Source: an uncultured Collinsella sp. (lineage in GTDB: Bacteria; Actinomycetota; Coriobacteriia; Coriobacteriales; Coriobacteriaceae). From it: a DNA stretch of 25,999 bases. This document shows, in pieces, positions 7,414 to 15,145 of the stretch. The notes below the pieces were generated by a model. The model was not told where the DNA came from and ran no database searches. It saw only the letters and a list, made by a program, of their open reading frames with translations. The stretch lies in NCBI GenBank assembly GCA_900549215.1, contig URNJ01000004.1:1-25999 (forward strand), read 5' to 3'. Within the stretch, counting starts at the first letter, position 1, and every line of letters begins with the position of its first letter. Both the position numbers and the translations under genes were made by a program.

Positions 7414-8646
7414 ATGCGCCAGTTCGATTACACCACAGTCCCAGCGGAACTCGAAGCAACTCCAATCACCAACCTCCTCCTCTCGATACGCGAGCATAAA
7501 GGCCGTCAGCTTGCTCTGAGTCAAGTCAAACCCGAGCTTCTATCGTCCCTAATGGAGGAGGCTAAGATCCAAAGCACCCGATCCTCCAACGGACTTGAAG
7601 GAATTGTTACCACCCAAAAAAGACTCAAAGCGATCATGGCGTATTCCGCCAAGCCAAGCTCCCGCGCAGAGGAAGAAATCGCTGGATACCGAGATGTGTT
7701 GTCGCTTATTCACGAGCAACACGATTCCATTCCCGTAACGCCATCGGTCATTCTGCAGTTGCATCGTGACCTCATGGCGCACACGGCAATCTCGTATGGA
7801 GGCCATTGGAAAGATGGCGATAACGAAATCGTCTCCATTGACGATCAAGGTAATCGATTTGTGCGCTTTAGGCCCCCTTCGGCTCTAGCAACCCCGGGAC
7901 TTATTAAAGAAGCCTGCCAGTCCCTCAACGATGCTTTATCTCGCCAAGTTTGCGATCCCCTCCTTATATCGCTCCGCTTTATCTTCGATTTTGTCAGCAT
8001 TCATCCCTTCAACGATGGCAATGGCAGGATGAGCCGGCTCCTTACAACGCTGCTGCTCGAAAAGACTGGATACGACGTTGCGCGTTACATCAGCATCGAA
8101 CGACTTATTGAAGACAACAAAGCGCTTTACTACAACGCCCTCGCTGCAAGCTCCACTGGATGGAATGAAAATCAAAACACCGAAGTACCCTTTATCCGTT
8201 TCATGCTCGGAACAACCCTGGCCGCCTACCGACAGCTCGAGCAGCGTACCTTAATTGAATCAAGCACTCGTCCCATGTCGAAGCAAGCGCGCATCGCTGT
8301 TCTATTTCAACAGAGACCCGGCGTCATTAAGAAATCCGACATCCGGTCCAACTGCCCCGATATCAGCGAGGTAACCGTTAAACGAACCCTCGGTCAGCTT
8401 GTTAGTTGCAGCGCAATCGAAAAAACAGGAGCGGGTCGTTCGACGGGCTACATACTCAAAGACGTCCATGCTCTAGAACTATTCTTGCAATCCACATTAC
8501 CCGATAGCGAGGCCGCAATAGCAAAAGAGGCTCCAAAGGATAAGCTCCTTGAACGTGTAAACCACGCCGAGGATGAAAGCAGAGAGGGGCTCTATGAAGA
8601 CTACGATTCATTCTCAAGGGACATAAAGACGAAATACGGAGTCTAG
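7414..8646 (+). CDS. Fic-family AMP-transferase (class II) with C-terminal winged helix
   Basis: A 410-residue Fic protein. Fic enzymes usually transfer AMP from ATP to a hydroxyl side chain of a target protein. The catalytic motif HPFNDGNGRMSR begins at His197. The N-terminal inhibitory motif SNGLEG (Ser58-Gly63, with Glu62) fits class II autoinhibited Fic proteins. Residues about 275-350 look like a winged helix (SDIRSNCPDISEVTVKRTLGQL), common in long stand-alone Fic proteins. AAAGGAG supports the ATG at 7414. No antitoxin gene is adjacent, as expected when the inhibitory motif is internal. Codon use is less GC-rich than in the sugar genes, which suggests later acquisition. The upstream inverted repeat suggests autoregulation. 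The target protein is unknown. Confidence 0.9.
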   Translation: MRQFDYTTVPAELEATPITNLLLSIREHKGRQLALSQVKPELLSSLMEEAKIQSTRSSNGLEGIVTTQKRLKAIMAYSAKPSSRAEEEIAGYRDVLSLIHEQHDSIPVTPSVILQLHRDLMAHTAISYGGHWKDGDNEIVSIDDQGNRFVRFRPPSALATPGLIKEACQSLNDALSRQVCDPLLISLRFIFDFVSIHPFNDGNGRMSRLLTTLLLEKTGYDVARYISIERLIEDNKALYYNALAASSTGWNENQNTEVPFIRFMLGTTLAAYRQLEQRTLIESSTRPMSKQARIAVLFQQRPGVIKKSDIRSNCPDISEVTVKRTLGQLVSCSAIEKTGAGRSTGYILKDVHALELFLQSTLPDSEAAIAKEAPKDKLLERVNHAEDESREGLYEDYDSFSRDIKTKYGV

Positions 8647-8711
8647 TCATATCCCAGAATAGCCTCATCCTTGTTGCCCAAAGTTATTTACGCGTCATTG
8701 TGAAGCGATAA

Positions 8712-8729
8712 CCCCTGCGCCGGCAGGGG
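8712..8729. other. GC-rich hairpin between fic and the DeoR gene
   Basis: CCCCTGC (8712-8718) pairs with GCAGGGG (8723-8729) around a 4-base loop. It lies between the convergent ends of fic and the DeoR gene. There is no T-run on either side, so a terminator role is uncertain. Confidence 0.35.
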
Positions 8730-8753
8730 CAGAAGTATCGTCTGCTGCGCTAG

Positions 8754-9518
8754 TTAGCAGATGACCTGCGTGTGCTCCTCGATGGCGACACGATCCTCGG
8801 CGGCGATACTCGGCTCGCACACCACGGCGTCCAGGCTGTCCAAGCGACAGAAGGTGTAGAAGTCGCGCTTGCCGATCTTGCTTGAATCGGCGATCAAGTA
8901 GCGCGAGTCTGCCTTGCTAAAGGCGAGCTGCTGGATGCGGCCCTCTTCCATGTTAGACGTAGACACGTCGCCGTCCAGAATGCCGTTGGCGCCGATAAAC
9001 GCCGCATCGATGCCCAGCGCACGCAGGGTATCCTCGGCCGTTGGTCCCACAAAAGCTGCGGTGCGGCGACGGTACATACCGCCCACGAGGCACAGGTCGC
9101 AGTCTTCGCGCGCCTCGAGCAGGTTAAACACCGAAAGCGAATTAGTCACGATGCGCAGGCGGCACGCCGGCAGCATCGAGGCCATCTGCTCAACCGTAGT
9201 GCCCGTACCCAAAAAGATGGTCGAGCCCTCCTCGATGAGCTCAACGGCGCGGCGCGCGATCTGCAGCTTTTCCTCGGCATGCTTCGTGCGCTTTTCGCTG
9301 TGCGAATACTCATGGCGCAACATAGCGTGGGGACGTCCCTGTGCACTACGGGCGCCGCCGTGCACGCGCTCGATCTCGCCCAGGCTCGCAAGTTCCTCAA
9401 GGTCGCGGCGAATCGTCATATCCGAGACACCCAGCGCATCCGAAATCTCCTTGACCGAGACCGTGCCCTGCTCTTCGAGCAGCTGACGAACCTTATCCTG
9501 TCGCTCTGCCTTAATCAC
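8754..9518 (-). CDS. DeoR-family sugar-metabolism regulator
   Basis: A 254-residue DeoR/GlpR-type repressor. The winged HTH occupies about residues 3-58 (GTVSVKEISDALGVSDMTIRRDLEEL, then ERVHGGA). The C-terminal DeoR sensor domain contains the sugar-phosphate-binding style motifs FLGTGTTVEQMA, VTNSLSVFNLL and LIADSSKIGKRDF. I chose the GTG at 9518 because GAGG sits 7 bases upstream and because family members begin just before AERQ. A GTG at 9545 would add nine residues. It is divergent from galactose mutarotase (9724). LacR and AgaR, which respond to tagatose-pathway intermediates, belong to this family, so a role in galactose or tagatose-6-phosphate control is plausible but not shown. Confidence 0.9.
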   Translation of the reverse strand: MIKAERQDKVRQLLEEQGTVSVKEISDALGVSDMTIRRDLEELASLGEIERVHGGARSAQGRPHAMLRHEYSHSEKRTKHAEEKLQIARRAVELIEEGSTIFLGTGTTVEQMASMLPACRLRIVTNSLSVFNLLEAREDCDLCLVGGMYRRRTAAFVGPTAEDTLRALGIDAAFIGANGILDGDVSTSNMEEGRIQQLAFSKADSRYLIADSSKIGKRDFYTFCRLDSLDAVVCEPSIAAEDRVAIEEHTQVIC

Positions 9519-9555
9519 GATGAATCCTCGCTGTTCCACGCTCACGTCAATTCAA

Positions 9556-9573
9556 ACAATAACGAACAAATTG
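9556..9573. promoter_or_regulatory. Possible DeoR-type operator
   Basis: The AT-rich stretch ACAATAACGAACAAATTG lies between the divergent DeoR and galM genes. TAACGAACA resembles one half of the GlpR operator consensus. This is a weak assignment based on position and motif only. Confidence 0.3.
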
Positions 9574-9723
9574 TATCAGACTCGCGCGCGTCAGAAATGA
9601 ACGCCCGCACAGCTCCAATCATCACTTTTTTGAGAAAAATACCCCCTGCTTTAGTGGGGTGTAGTGATAATCTTGCCTGTTCGCGTTACAGTTTGTCGGA
9701 AATACCTCGATGTTAGGAACCAA

Positions 9724-10776
9724 ATGATCACTTCCGAGCTTTTCGGCACCGCGCCGTGCGGTACCCCCGTTCATCGTTACACCCTCAACGGGCCCGAGAT
9801 CTGCGTTCGCATTATGGACTATGGCGCCACCGTGTTGGGCATCGACGTGCCCGACATCCCCGGCAACGTGCGCGATGTGGTGCTGGGCTTCGATAGGCTC
9901 GAGGATTACTTTGACAACCCCGCCTGCTTTGGCGCGACCATCGGCCCCGTGGCAAACCGCACCGCGGGTGCCACGATCACCATCGCCGGCACGGACTGGC
10001 ATATGCCCGCCAACGAGGGCACCAACAACCTGCACAGCGATCTTGAACATGGTCTGCACAAGCGCGTATGGGACGTTGAGCTCGACGAGGTCCACAATGC
10101 CGTGCGCATGACCACCTCGCTTGAGAACGGTGAGCTGGGCCTTCCCGGCAACCGCACCTTTACGGCCGTGTTTACCGTGACGCGCACCGGCTGCTTCCGT
10201 ATCGAATATGGCTGTGAGAGCGACCGCGCCACCTACGTGTCCATGACCAACCACACGTACTTTAACCTTGCCGGCCATAACGCCGGCATGGACTGTGAGC
10301 ACTTCTTTATCGCCAACGCTGCCCACTACTTGCCCATTAACGAGCAGAACATCCCCACCGGCGAAATCGCTCCGGTCGAGGGAACACCGTTTGACTTTCG
10401 CGAGCTGCGCCCCGTCGCACCCGGCATGGAGGCCGACGACCCGCAGATTAAGCAGGCCCGTGGCTACGATCACTGCCTGTGCATCGATGGCTATCAGTAC
10501 GGCCGCAACCTGCGCCGCGCCCTACATGTCGAGGAGATGTGGACCGGTCGTGAGCTGGACTACTACACCACCGCCCCGGGCGTGCAGCTCTACACCGGCA
10601 ACTGGCTGGGCGACGAGCACGCCAAGGACGATGCCAACTATGGCTGGGGCGCCGGCTTTGCCCTCGAGGCCGAGATGTACCCCGACACGCCGCACCAGCC
10701 GCTGTTCCCGCAGGGCATTGTGGGTCCGGGTCACCCCTACAGCAATGTGATCGAATACCACTTCATGAGGCACTAA
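9724..10776 (+). CDS. galM: Aldose 1-epimerase (galactose mutarotase)
   Basis: A 350-residue mutarotase that interconverts the alpha and beta anomers of galactose or glucose, feeding galactose released from beta-galactosides into metabolism. It carries the GalM signature residues: His104 in GTNNLH, His177 in NHTYFNLAG (catalytic acid) and Glu315 in ALEAEMYPDTP (catalytic base). YTGNWLG and FPQGIVGPGHPYSN are also typical. TAGGAA seven bases before the ATG at 9724 supports that start. The open frame continues 20 codons upstream into the DeoR intergenic region, which I treat as non-coding. It is monocistronic, with a terminator at 10803-10834, and divergent from the DeoR regulator, its likely controller. 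Confidence 0.93.
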   Translation: MITSELFGTAPCGTPVHRYTLNGPEICVRIMDYGATVLGIDVPDIPGNVRDVVLGFDRLEDYFDNPACFGATIGPVANRTAGATITIAGTDWHMPANEGTNNLHSDLEHGLHKRVWDVELDEVHNAVRMTTSLENGELGLPGNRTFTAVFTVTRTGCFRIEYGCESDRATYVSMTNHTYFNLAGHNAGMDCEHFFIANAAHYLPINEQNIPTGEIAPVEGTPFDFRELRPVAPGMEADDPQIKQARGYDHCLCIDGYQYGRNLRRALHVEEMWTGRELDYYTTAPGVQLYTGNWLGDEHAKDDANYGWGAGFALEAEMYPDTPHQPLFPQGIVGPGHPYSNVIEYHFMRH

Positions 10777-10802
10777 GCCCACAGCACGACATATCGCAAA
10801 GC

Positions 10803-10836
10803 AACGCCCGCCGGCACCAACGCCGACGGGCGTTTT
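10803..10836 (+). terminator. Rho-independent terminator after galM
   Basis: AACGCCCGCCGGC (10803-10815) pairs with GCCGACGGGCGTT (10822-10834) with one G-U pair. A short T-run closes it. It separates galM from the convergent EIIB gene. Confidence 0.8.
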
Positions 10837-10841
10837 ACTAC

Positions 10842-10872
10842 CTAGTCATTGGGGACGTTCTTACATGACTAG
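10842..10872. repeat. Short inverted repeat CTAGTCAT...ATGACTAG
   Basis: Eight-base arms, CTAGTCAT (10842-10849) and ATGACTAG (10865-10872), flank the core TGGGGACGTTC. The right arm overlaps the last codons of the EIIB gene. It could be a REP-like element, but only one copy is visible here. Confidence 0.3.
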
Positions 10873-11340
10873 TTGGATGGGGTCGGGGTTGGAGCTGGGG
10901 AGGTAGCGGATTTCTAGCTCTATGCCGAGTTCTTGCAGCTCTTTAAAGGCGGCGGCATCTGCCTCGCCTACGGCAACGGCAGGCGTTGCAGAGCGCTTGC
11001 CCTCCCCCGCCCGCATATGGCCGATACTAATCTTGGTTATTGGCACACCGCCCTTAACCAGCGCGAGCGCATCGGAGGGTGAGGCCACCATGATCAGAAT
11101 CAATTGGCGAGGCGTTGCGGTATGAATGATGTCGATGGCCTTTTGTACCGAGAAAAACCGCGTCCAAACGCCTTCTGGCGCCGCCACCCTCATGGGTGCC
11201 CATTGGTGCGAATCTGCCGCGATCTCATCGTTGACGATTAGGACAAGGTTGGAACCCACGGCTTCGTTCCACAGCTCAACGTCTTGTCCGTAAATGAAAC
11301 GGTCGTCGATGCGTGTGAGAAGAATCTTGGGTTGAGTCAT
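10861..11340 (-). CDS. Orphan mannose-family PTS EIIB with active-site His replaced by Tyr
   Basis: A 159-residue cytoplasmic EIIB domain of the mannose/fructose/sorbose PTS family, full length for the domain. The paralogue in the operon at 20594 has the canonical phosphorylation loop RIDNRLVHGQV with His17. Here the loop reads RIDDRFIYGQD, so the phospho-accepting position is Tyr17 and the following Val is Asp. The rest of the fold is kept (VGSNLVLIVNDEIA, FFSVQKAIDII, KGGVPITKISIGHM, FKELQELGIELEIRYLP). It stands alone, with no EIIC or EIID beside it. It therefore probably cannot relay phosphate in the usual way. A regulatory or decoy role, or early decay, is inferred. The ATG at 11340 has a G-rich but weak Shine-Dalgarno. 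Confidence 0.88.
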   Translation of the reverse strand: MTQPKILLTRIDDRFIYGQDVELWNEAVGSNLVLIVNDEIAADSHQWAPMRVAAPEGVWTRFFSVQKAIDIIHTATPRQLILIMVASPSDALALVKGGVPITKISIGHMRAGEGKRSATPAVAVGEADAAAFKELQELGIELEIRYLPSSNPDPIQLVM

Positions 11341-11497
11341 CGCTGCCCCATTCTGTTTGAGACCCGTAAGAGCGAGACATCACGTCTCCAATATTAGTGC
11401 ATTTAAAGTGAGAAAAGCCGTCAGAACCCTTGCACGGATTTGCGATGTCCCGTATCATAGACAGCCGTTGACGCCTCTGTTGCGTCATCACATGGCC

Positions 11498-11573
11498 GCC
11501 AGCGTAGCTCAGTTGGTAGAGCACCGCTCTCGTAAAGCGGGGGTCACCGGTTCGAGCCCGGTCGCTGGCTCCA
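11498..11573 (+). tRNA. tRNA-Thr (anticodon CGT)
   Basis: A full cloverleaf can be drawn. The acceptor stem is GCCAGCG/CGCTGGC, the D-arm GCTC/GAGC has the loop AGTTGGTA, and the anticodon stem CCGCT/AGCGG has the loop CTCGTAA. The T-arm ACCGG/CCGGT has the loop TTCGAGC. The anticodon CGT reads ACG threonine codons. The discriminator T is followed by an encoded CCA (11571-11573). A terminator follows at once. Confidence 0.95.
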
Positions 11574-11584
11574 TTGCACAAGAT

Positions 11585-11607
11585 AGCCGCCTTCGGGCGG
11601 CTTTTTT
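11585..11607 (+). terminator. Rho-independent terminator after tRNA-Thr
   Basis: AGCCGCC and GGCGGCT surround a TTCG tetraloop, followed by T residues through 11607. It starts 12 bases after the tRNA CCA end. Confidence 0.9.
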
Positions 11608-11673
11608 GTTGCCGATTTCGGGCGCGCATCCGCCAATCCAAGCACAACGCCGCCGGAAACTCCCCTACTCAAC

Positions 11674-11721
11674 AAAAGCCCCGCCAACCGCAATCCCCAA
11701 AGGAACCGCGTTCAGCGGGGC
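11674..11721 (-). terminator. Possible terminator of the yhcH-like gene (minus strand)
   Basis: On the minus strand GCCCCGC (11721-11715) pairs with GCGGGGC (11684-11678) around a long 30-base loop, followed by TTTTG. It lies about 60 bases beyond the stop of the gene at 11782. The long loop makes it a weak candidate. The rest of 11608-11781 shows nothing else I can identify. Confidence 0.4.
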
Positions 11722-11781
11722 CCAAGCGAGCTCCCCCAAGGGATAACGCTCGCAACACGAACAGCTCAGCCGAGCAGCGCG

Positions 11782-12255
11782 CTACTCCTCCCAGTAAGCA
11801 TCTGCAAGCAGCTTAAAGCAAATCTTCTTGACCGGCTGCGCGCCATCGCCCGGGAACTCGAGCGTGGGCATGTGAGGCTCGCCGGCAACAAACAGTGCAA
11901 ATTTGTCGTCGGCAAGATCGCCGGCGATCGAAGCGTCGGAATCGACCAGATCGTAGTCGTCCTTTTCGTCAAACTCCTGGACCAGCGTCAGGCTGCCCGT
12001 GGCAACCTTAAAGGCCTCGCGACCCTCGACGTCGATCTGCAGATCGTGATAGCGCTGATGCGTCTCATAGTGAGCCTCGGCCTCGGGACGCGTCGTGGGA
12101 GCCATGACGTTCGCAAAGACCTTTTCGCCCAGAATCGGATGGCTGCCAACCTCGAGCTCCGCCGGGTCGTTCTCCTCGAGCCAATCGATCAGCACGTCGA
12201 GGCCCTTGAGCATTCCGCGGTATTCCTCGATATCGCCCAGTGCACCGTAAATCAT
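11782..12255 (-). CDS. YhcH/YjgK/YiaL (EbgC/NanQ-like) family protein
   Basis: A 157-residue cupin-fold protein of the YhcH/YjgK/YiaL family. Members include EbgC and NanQ, the latter known as an N-acetylneuraminate anomerase. A sugar-anomerase role is therefore likely. Typical features are the N-terminal MIYGALGDIEEYRGM, the His-rich motif ETHQRYHDLQIDVEG, the GEPHMP motif and the C-terminal VKKICFKLLAD, which supply metal-ligating His/Glu residues. The gene is the last of a minus-strand set after the LacX-type epimerase and the PfkB kinase. Its ATG overlaps the TGA of the nagA fragment just upstream (ATGA). No clear Shine-Dalgarno precedes the ATG apart from GAGAGGGGA about 5 bases upstream, which is adequate. 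Confidence 0.88.
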   Translation of the reverse strand: MIYGALGDIEEYRGMLKGLDVLIDWLEENDPAELEVGSHPILGEKVFANVMAPTTRPEAEAHYETHQRYHDLQIDVEGREAFKVATGSLTLVQEFDEKDDYDLVDSDASIAGDLADDKFALFVAGEPHMPTLEFPGDGAQPVKKICFKLLADAYWEE

Positions 12256-12419
12256 CTAAATCCCCTCTCGGATCGTTTCTTTGGCGGCTCCTCGGTAAAC
12301 GCGTTACCGACGCTGTTGCCACCCACATACGTCTCGACCAGGGTAAGGTCGGGACTGAACACGACAAAGTCGGCGTCGCGCCCCAGCATAATGCTACCGC
12401 ACTTGTCCTCGACATGAGC
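12252..12419 (-). pseudogene. C-terminal fragment of nagA (remnant)
   Basis: Reading minus-strand codons from 12419 down gives AHVEDKCGSIMLGRDADFVV, then LTLVETYVGGNSVGNAFTE. This matches the last 43 residues of the complete nagA at 15146 in 37 of 43 positions. The frame then runs through 12 unrelated codons to a TGA at 12252-12254 that overlaps the yhcH-like start. Upstream, homology stops near 12419 and the kinase stop codon (12453-12455) is in the same frame. No start codon or N-terminal domain is present, so it is a remnant. It suggests that a second nagA once stood here or that recombination occurred between two nagA copies. Confidence 0.85.
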
Positions 12420-12452
12420 TAGCAAGCAATGCCGGGGCCGTCGCCCAAGCTC

Positions 12453-13388
12453 TTACAGCTCGGTCACGACAACGCCGTTGTAAACCTCGTCCCAACGATC
12501 CATGACCAGATGGCCGGTCATGGGATCCATGGCGTTGAGCTTGCCGCAGGTGTTTGCGGTACGAAGTACCGTCTCGTCATCCGCGCCAGCAGCGATGGCA
12601 TGTGCGAAGCCTGCGATAGTGGAGTCACCAGAGCCCGTAGCGTTAACGGCAGGGATATCGGGCGTCTTTGCGCGGAACGCACGGCCATTGTGGAAGCCAA
12701 CGGAGCCGGCAGCGCCCATGGACACGACGACCCAGGGGATATCGGAGAAGCGGGCGTCAGAGGCGAGCGCGGCGCGGAGCTCGTCCACATCGTCGGTGGT
12801 AAAGCTCGTGCCCAGAAGGCCGTTGATCTCGGTCAGGTTAGGCTTAACCAGCTCGGGCTTGACCTCGGACTTGAGCGCAGCCTCGAGAGAGGCACCCGAG
12901 GTATCGAGCAGCACCTTGGCGCCGGCGTTCTCGGCAATGCCCGTGATCTTGGCATAGTAGTCTGCCTCGACACCGCGGGGCAGCGAACCCGAAATGGTGA
13001 CGACGTCGGCTTTACCTGCAAGCTCGGTAAACTTGGCGGTAAAGGCATCGAGCTCCTCGGGGGCAATCGTCGGGCCGCTCTCGAGCAGCTCGGTCTGGTT
13101 GCCGGCGTGGAGGATGTTGAGGCAAATACGAGTCTCGCCCTTGATGGGCACAAAGTCGTTGTTAATACCGTTGGCGTCCATGAGCTCAGCCATGTAAGCG
13201 CCCATGTGGCCGCCGAGCAGACCGGTTGCCACAACGTCGTCGCCCAGCTGACCCAGCACACGGGCCACGTTGAGGCCCTTGCCGCCGGCGGTCTTTTCGG
13301 GCGTCACACGGTTGACGTCGTCGATAATGAGCTCATCGAGCTGATAGCGCGTATCAACAGACGGGTTCATCGTAACGGTGAGGATCAT
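12453..13388 (-). CDS. lacC: PfkB-family hexose-phosphate kinase (LacC tagatose-6-phosphate kinase / FruK-like)
   Basis: A 311-residue ribokinase-fold kinase of the LacC/FruK branch. The N-terminus MILTVTMNPSVDTRYQLDEL and the first signature GGKGLNVARVLGQLG (residues about 35-49) fit this branch. The second PfkB signature, NATGSGDSTIAGFAHAI, contains the catalytic base Asp255 and the anion hole. LacC phosphorylates D-tagatose-6-phosphate at C1; FruK acts on fructose-1-phosphate. The context favours LacC, because two lactose modules, a LacX-type gene, nagA and agaS surround it and all lead to tagatose-6-phosphate. AAGGAG 7 bases before the ATG supports the start. It lies 60 bases after the LacX-type gene on the same strand. 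The matching aldolase is not in the window. Confidence 0.82.
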   Translation of the reverse strand: MILTVTMNPSVDTRYQLDELIIDDVNRVTPEKTAGGKGLNVARVLGQLGDDVVATGLLGGHMGAYMAELMDANGINNDFVPIKGETRICLNILHAGNQTELLESGPTIAPEELDAFTAKFTELAGKADVVTISGSLPRGVEADYYAKITGIAENAGAKVLLDTSGASLEAALKSEVKPELVKPNLTEINGLLGTSFTTDDVDELRAALASDARFSDIPWVVVSMGAAGSVGFHNGRAFRAKTPDIPAVNATGSGDSTIAGFAHAIAAGADDETVLRTANTCGKLNAMDPMTGHLVMDRWDEVYNGVVVTEL

Positions 13389-13447
13389 TTTTAGCTCCTT
13401 AACTCGCAGGCTCCTTATGCCTCGCGATACGAGTCGACAAAACGGAA

Positions 13448-14329
13448 TTACAGAATCTCAATCGTGAACGAGCGAACGACGGTCTCCTTGGGCTTGGCGA
13501 CAAGGCAGCCGCGCTTATGCTCAAGTACGTCGTCCTCATCGGAGCAGGTCGAGAGGCCGCCCCAGGGTTCAACTGCCACAAAATCGCCCTCGGGCTTACT
13601 CCACACAATGAGATACGGGAAGCCCTCAAAGCTCAGGCGGACACCCTTGTCCTCCCCCTTCTTAGAAAGCGTGACCTGGCGGCTCTCGAGCACGTCAAAG
13701 ATGGTCTCCGCAAAATCGAAGAGCTCGTGCGACAGGGGCAGCGTCTTTCCCACCATGGGGTTCTTGGAGCGGTTTGCCACGTCAATCAATCCAGTCGAGG
13801 GAACGGCGGTGCAGAGCTCCGCAGCCTCGTCTTTCTCAAAGCGCAGCTCGTAGTCCGTATAGGCCTCGCCCTCATCGAGCGGGCACCTAAAGCCGGGATG
13901 GCCGCCGATAAAGAACGGCATGTCCTCGGTTCCCTCGTTGGTCACCTCATAGGAGACGCGCACGGCGGTATCCTCGAGCGTATAACGAGCGACAAGCTTA
14001 AACGGATACGGATAATCGCTCAGCAGCGCGGCGTTATCCTCCGAAGCCAGGCACATCGCCAGCTCGTTCTCGCCTTGGCTCAGCAGCTTCCACTCCTGCT
14101 TGCGCGCAAACCCGTGACGAGCGAGCTTTACATGATGCCCGGCAAACGTCATGGCGCTGTTGTCGCGCAAGCCTCCGCAAATCGGGAAGCAAATTGGTGC
14201 CTGGCCGGACCACACGGCGGGATCGCCCTGCCACAGATACTCGCGACCTCCAGCCTCAATCGAGGTAAACGAACCACCAGCCGTGGACACCTTAATAGAA
14301 ATCGAATCGTTGGAGAGAGCGTATTCCAT
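13448..14329 (-). CDS. lacX: LacX-type aldose 1-epimerase family protein
   Basis: A 293-residue protein of the galactose-mutarotase-like superfamily, of the LacX type. LacX is encoded at the end of lactose/tagatose operons in lactic acid bacteria, and its exact role is unsettled. The sequence shows WQGDPAVWSGQAPICFPICG near the N-terminus, a central GGHPGFRCP containing the His expected for the catalytic site, and the C-terminal VAVEPWGGLSTCSD. The ATG at 14329 is preceded by AAAGGA at good spacing. A longer open frame to 14464 overlaps the divergent flavodoxin promoter and lacks family resemblance. The gene is probably the first of a minus-strand unit with the PfkB kinase and the YhcH-like gene, and it is divergent from the flavodoxin-like gene at 14486. 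Confidence 0.85.
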   Translation of the reverse strand: MEYALSNDSISIKVSTAGGSFTSIEAGGREYLWQGDPAVWSGQAPICFPICGGLRDNSAMTFAGHHVKLARHGFARKQEWKLLSQGENELAMCLASEDNAALLSDYPYPFKLVARYTLEDTAVRVSYEVTNEGTEDMPFFIGGHPGFRCPLDEGEAYTDYELRFEKDEAAELCTAVPSTGLIDVANRSKNPMVGKTLPLSHELFDFAETIFDVLESRQVTLSKKGEDKGVRLSFEGFPYLIVWSKPEGDFVAVEPWGGLSTCSDEDDVLEHKRGCLVAKPKETVVRSFTIEIL

Positions 14330-14485
14330 TGCCCATCCTTTCGAACAACTGCTTTTTGCTCGCAAGAACCCGTCTCGGCCCTGACCAAAGGACAAACCCG
14401 CACGTTCATCGATGCGTCCGGTATCCCAGCCATGCAACGGGGTACCATACAGACATTGATGCAATTACAGCTGAAAGGCCTTCTT

Positions 14486-15070
14486 ATGCGAACCATCATC
14501 CTCTACGCCTCGCGCCATCACGGCAATACGAAAAAGCTCGTGGACGCCATCGTCGAGGCACACCCCGAAATCGATACCCTCGACGTGAAGTCACTCGGTA
14601 AAAACGAGTACCCCGACCTGCACGAATATCATCTGATCGGCGTCGCCACGGGCATTTATTACTCCGAGATCGACAAAGATATGGCACGTGTGCTCACCAA
14701 CGTACTGCAGCCGCAGGACAAGGTGTTTGGCCTTATGACCTATGGCGGCAAAAACAAGTGGTACGGCAAGGATATCGATGGCATCTGCCGTATGAGGCAG
14801 GCCATCTTTATGGGTGTCTACGGCTGCCCCGGCTTTGATACGTGGGGACCGTTCAAGCTCACCGGCGGTGTCCAAAAGGGACACCCGACCGCTGAGGAAA
14901 TTAAGGGCGCTCTCGACTTCTTCGACAAAATCGAAGATGAGTACGGCGATATCATCGTCGAAGAGTATGCCAAGCGCGAGAAGCGTCTAGCATACGAAAA
15001 GGAGCATCCCGCGGGGGGTCTTGTGGCCGGCGTTAAGCGCACGGCAAAGAAGATCGCTAACAAGCTGTAA
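14486..15070 (+). CDS. Flavodoxin-like protein
   Basis: A 194-residue cytoplasmic protein with a flavodoxin fold at the N-terminus. The FMN phosphate-binding loop is YASRHHGNTKKL (residues 7-18). ATGIYYSEIDKDMARVL and FGLMTYGGKNKWYG follow in the usual places of the later flavin-binding loops. A basic tail of about 40 residues (GLVAGVKRTAKKIANKL) ends the protein. AAAGG 7 bases upstream supports the ATG at 14486. The open frame extends almost 1 kb further upstream, but that part is antisense to the LacX-type gene and I reject it. An electron-transfer role is inferred from the fold, and the partner is unknown. It is monocistronic, with a terminator at 15102-15138, and has no obvious link to the sugar genes. 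Confidence 0.85.
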   Translation: MRTIILYASRHHGNTKKLVDAIVEAHPEIDTLDVKSLGKNEYPDLHEYHLIGVATGIYYSEIDKDMARVLTNVLQPQDKVFGLMTYGGKNKWYGKDIDGICRMRQAIFMGVYGCPGFDTWGPFKLTGGVQKGHPTAEEIKGALDFFDKIEDEYGDIIVEEYAKREKRLAYEKEHPAGGLVAGVKRTAKKIANKL

Positions 15071-15101
15071 CTGTTAAGGTGCTTTTGAGCGTTTAACCCA
15101 T

Positions 15102-15138
15102 ACGGCGGGTCCGAGCAGATTCGGGCCCGCCGTCTTTT
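15102..15138 (+). terminator. Rho-independent terminator after the flavodoxin-like gene
   Basis: ACGGCGGGTCCGA (15102-15114) pairs with TCGGGCCCGCCGT (15121-15133) with one G-U pair. C and a T-run follow. It lies in the 75-base gap between this gene and the convergent nagA. Confidence 0.85.
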
Positions 15139-15145
15139 TCTATCG

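Noticed and set aside
7414..8646. Fic protein as the toxin of a two-gene FicT/FicA toxin-antitoxin pair
   Set aside because: No small antitoxin gene precedes it, and the inhibitory SNGLEG motif lies inside the same protein, as in class II Fic enzymes.
11498..11781. tRNA-Thr as an integration site of a mobile element
   Set aside because: No integrase, no repeated tRNA 3' end and no phage or conjugation genes are visible nearby.
13517..14485. A long N-terminal extension of the flavodoxin-like protein
   Set aside because: The extension is antisense to the LacX-type gene and lacks domain similarity. An ATG with a Shine-Dalgarno at 14486 starts directly at the flavodoxin fold.
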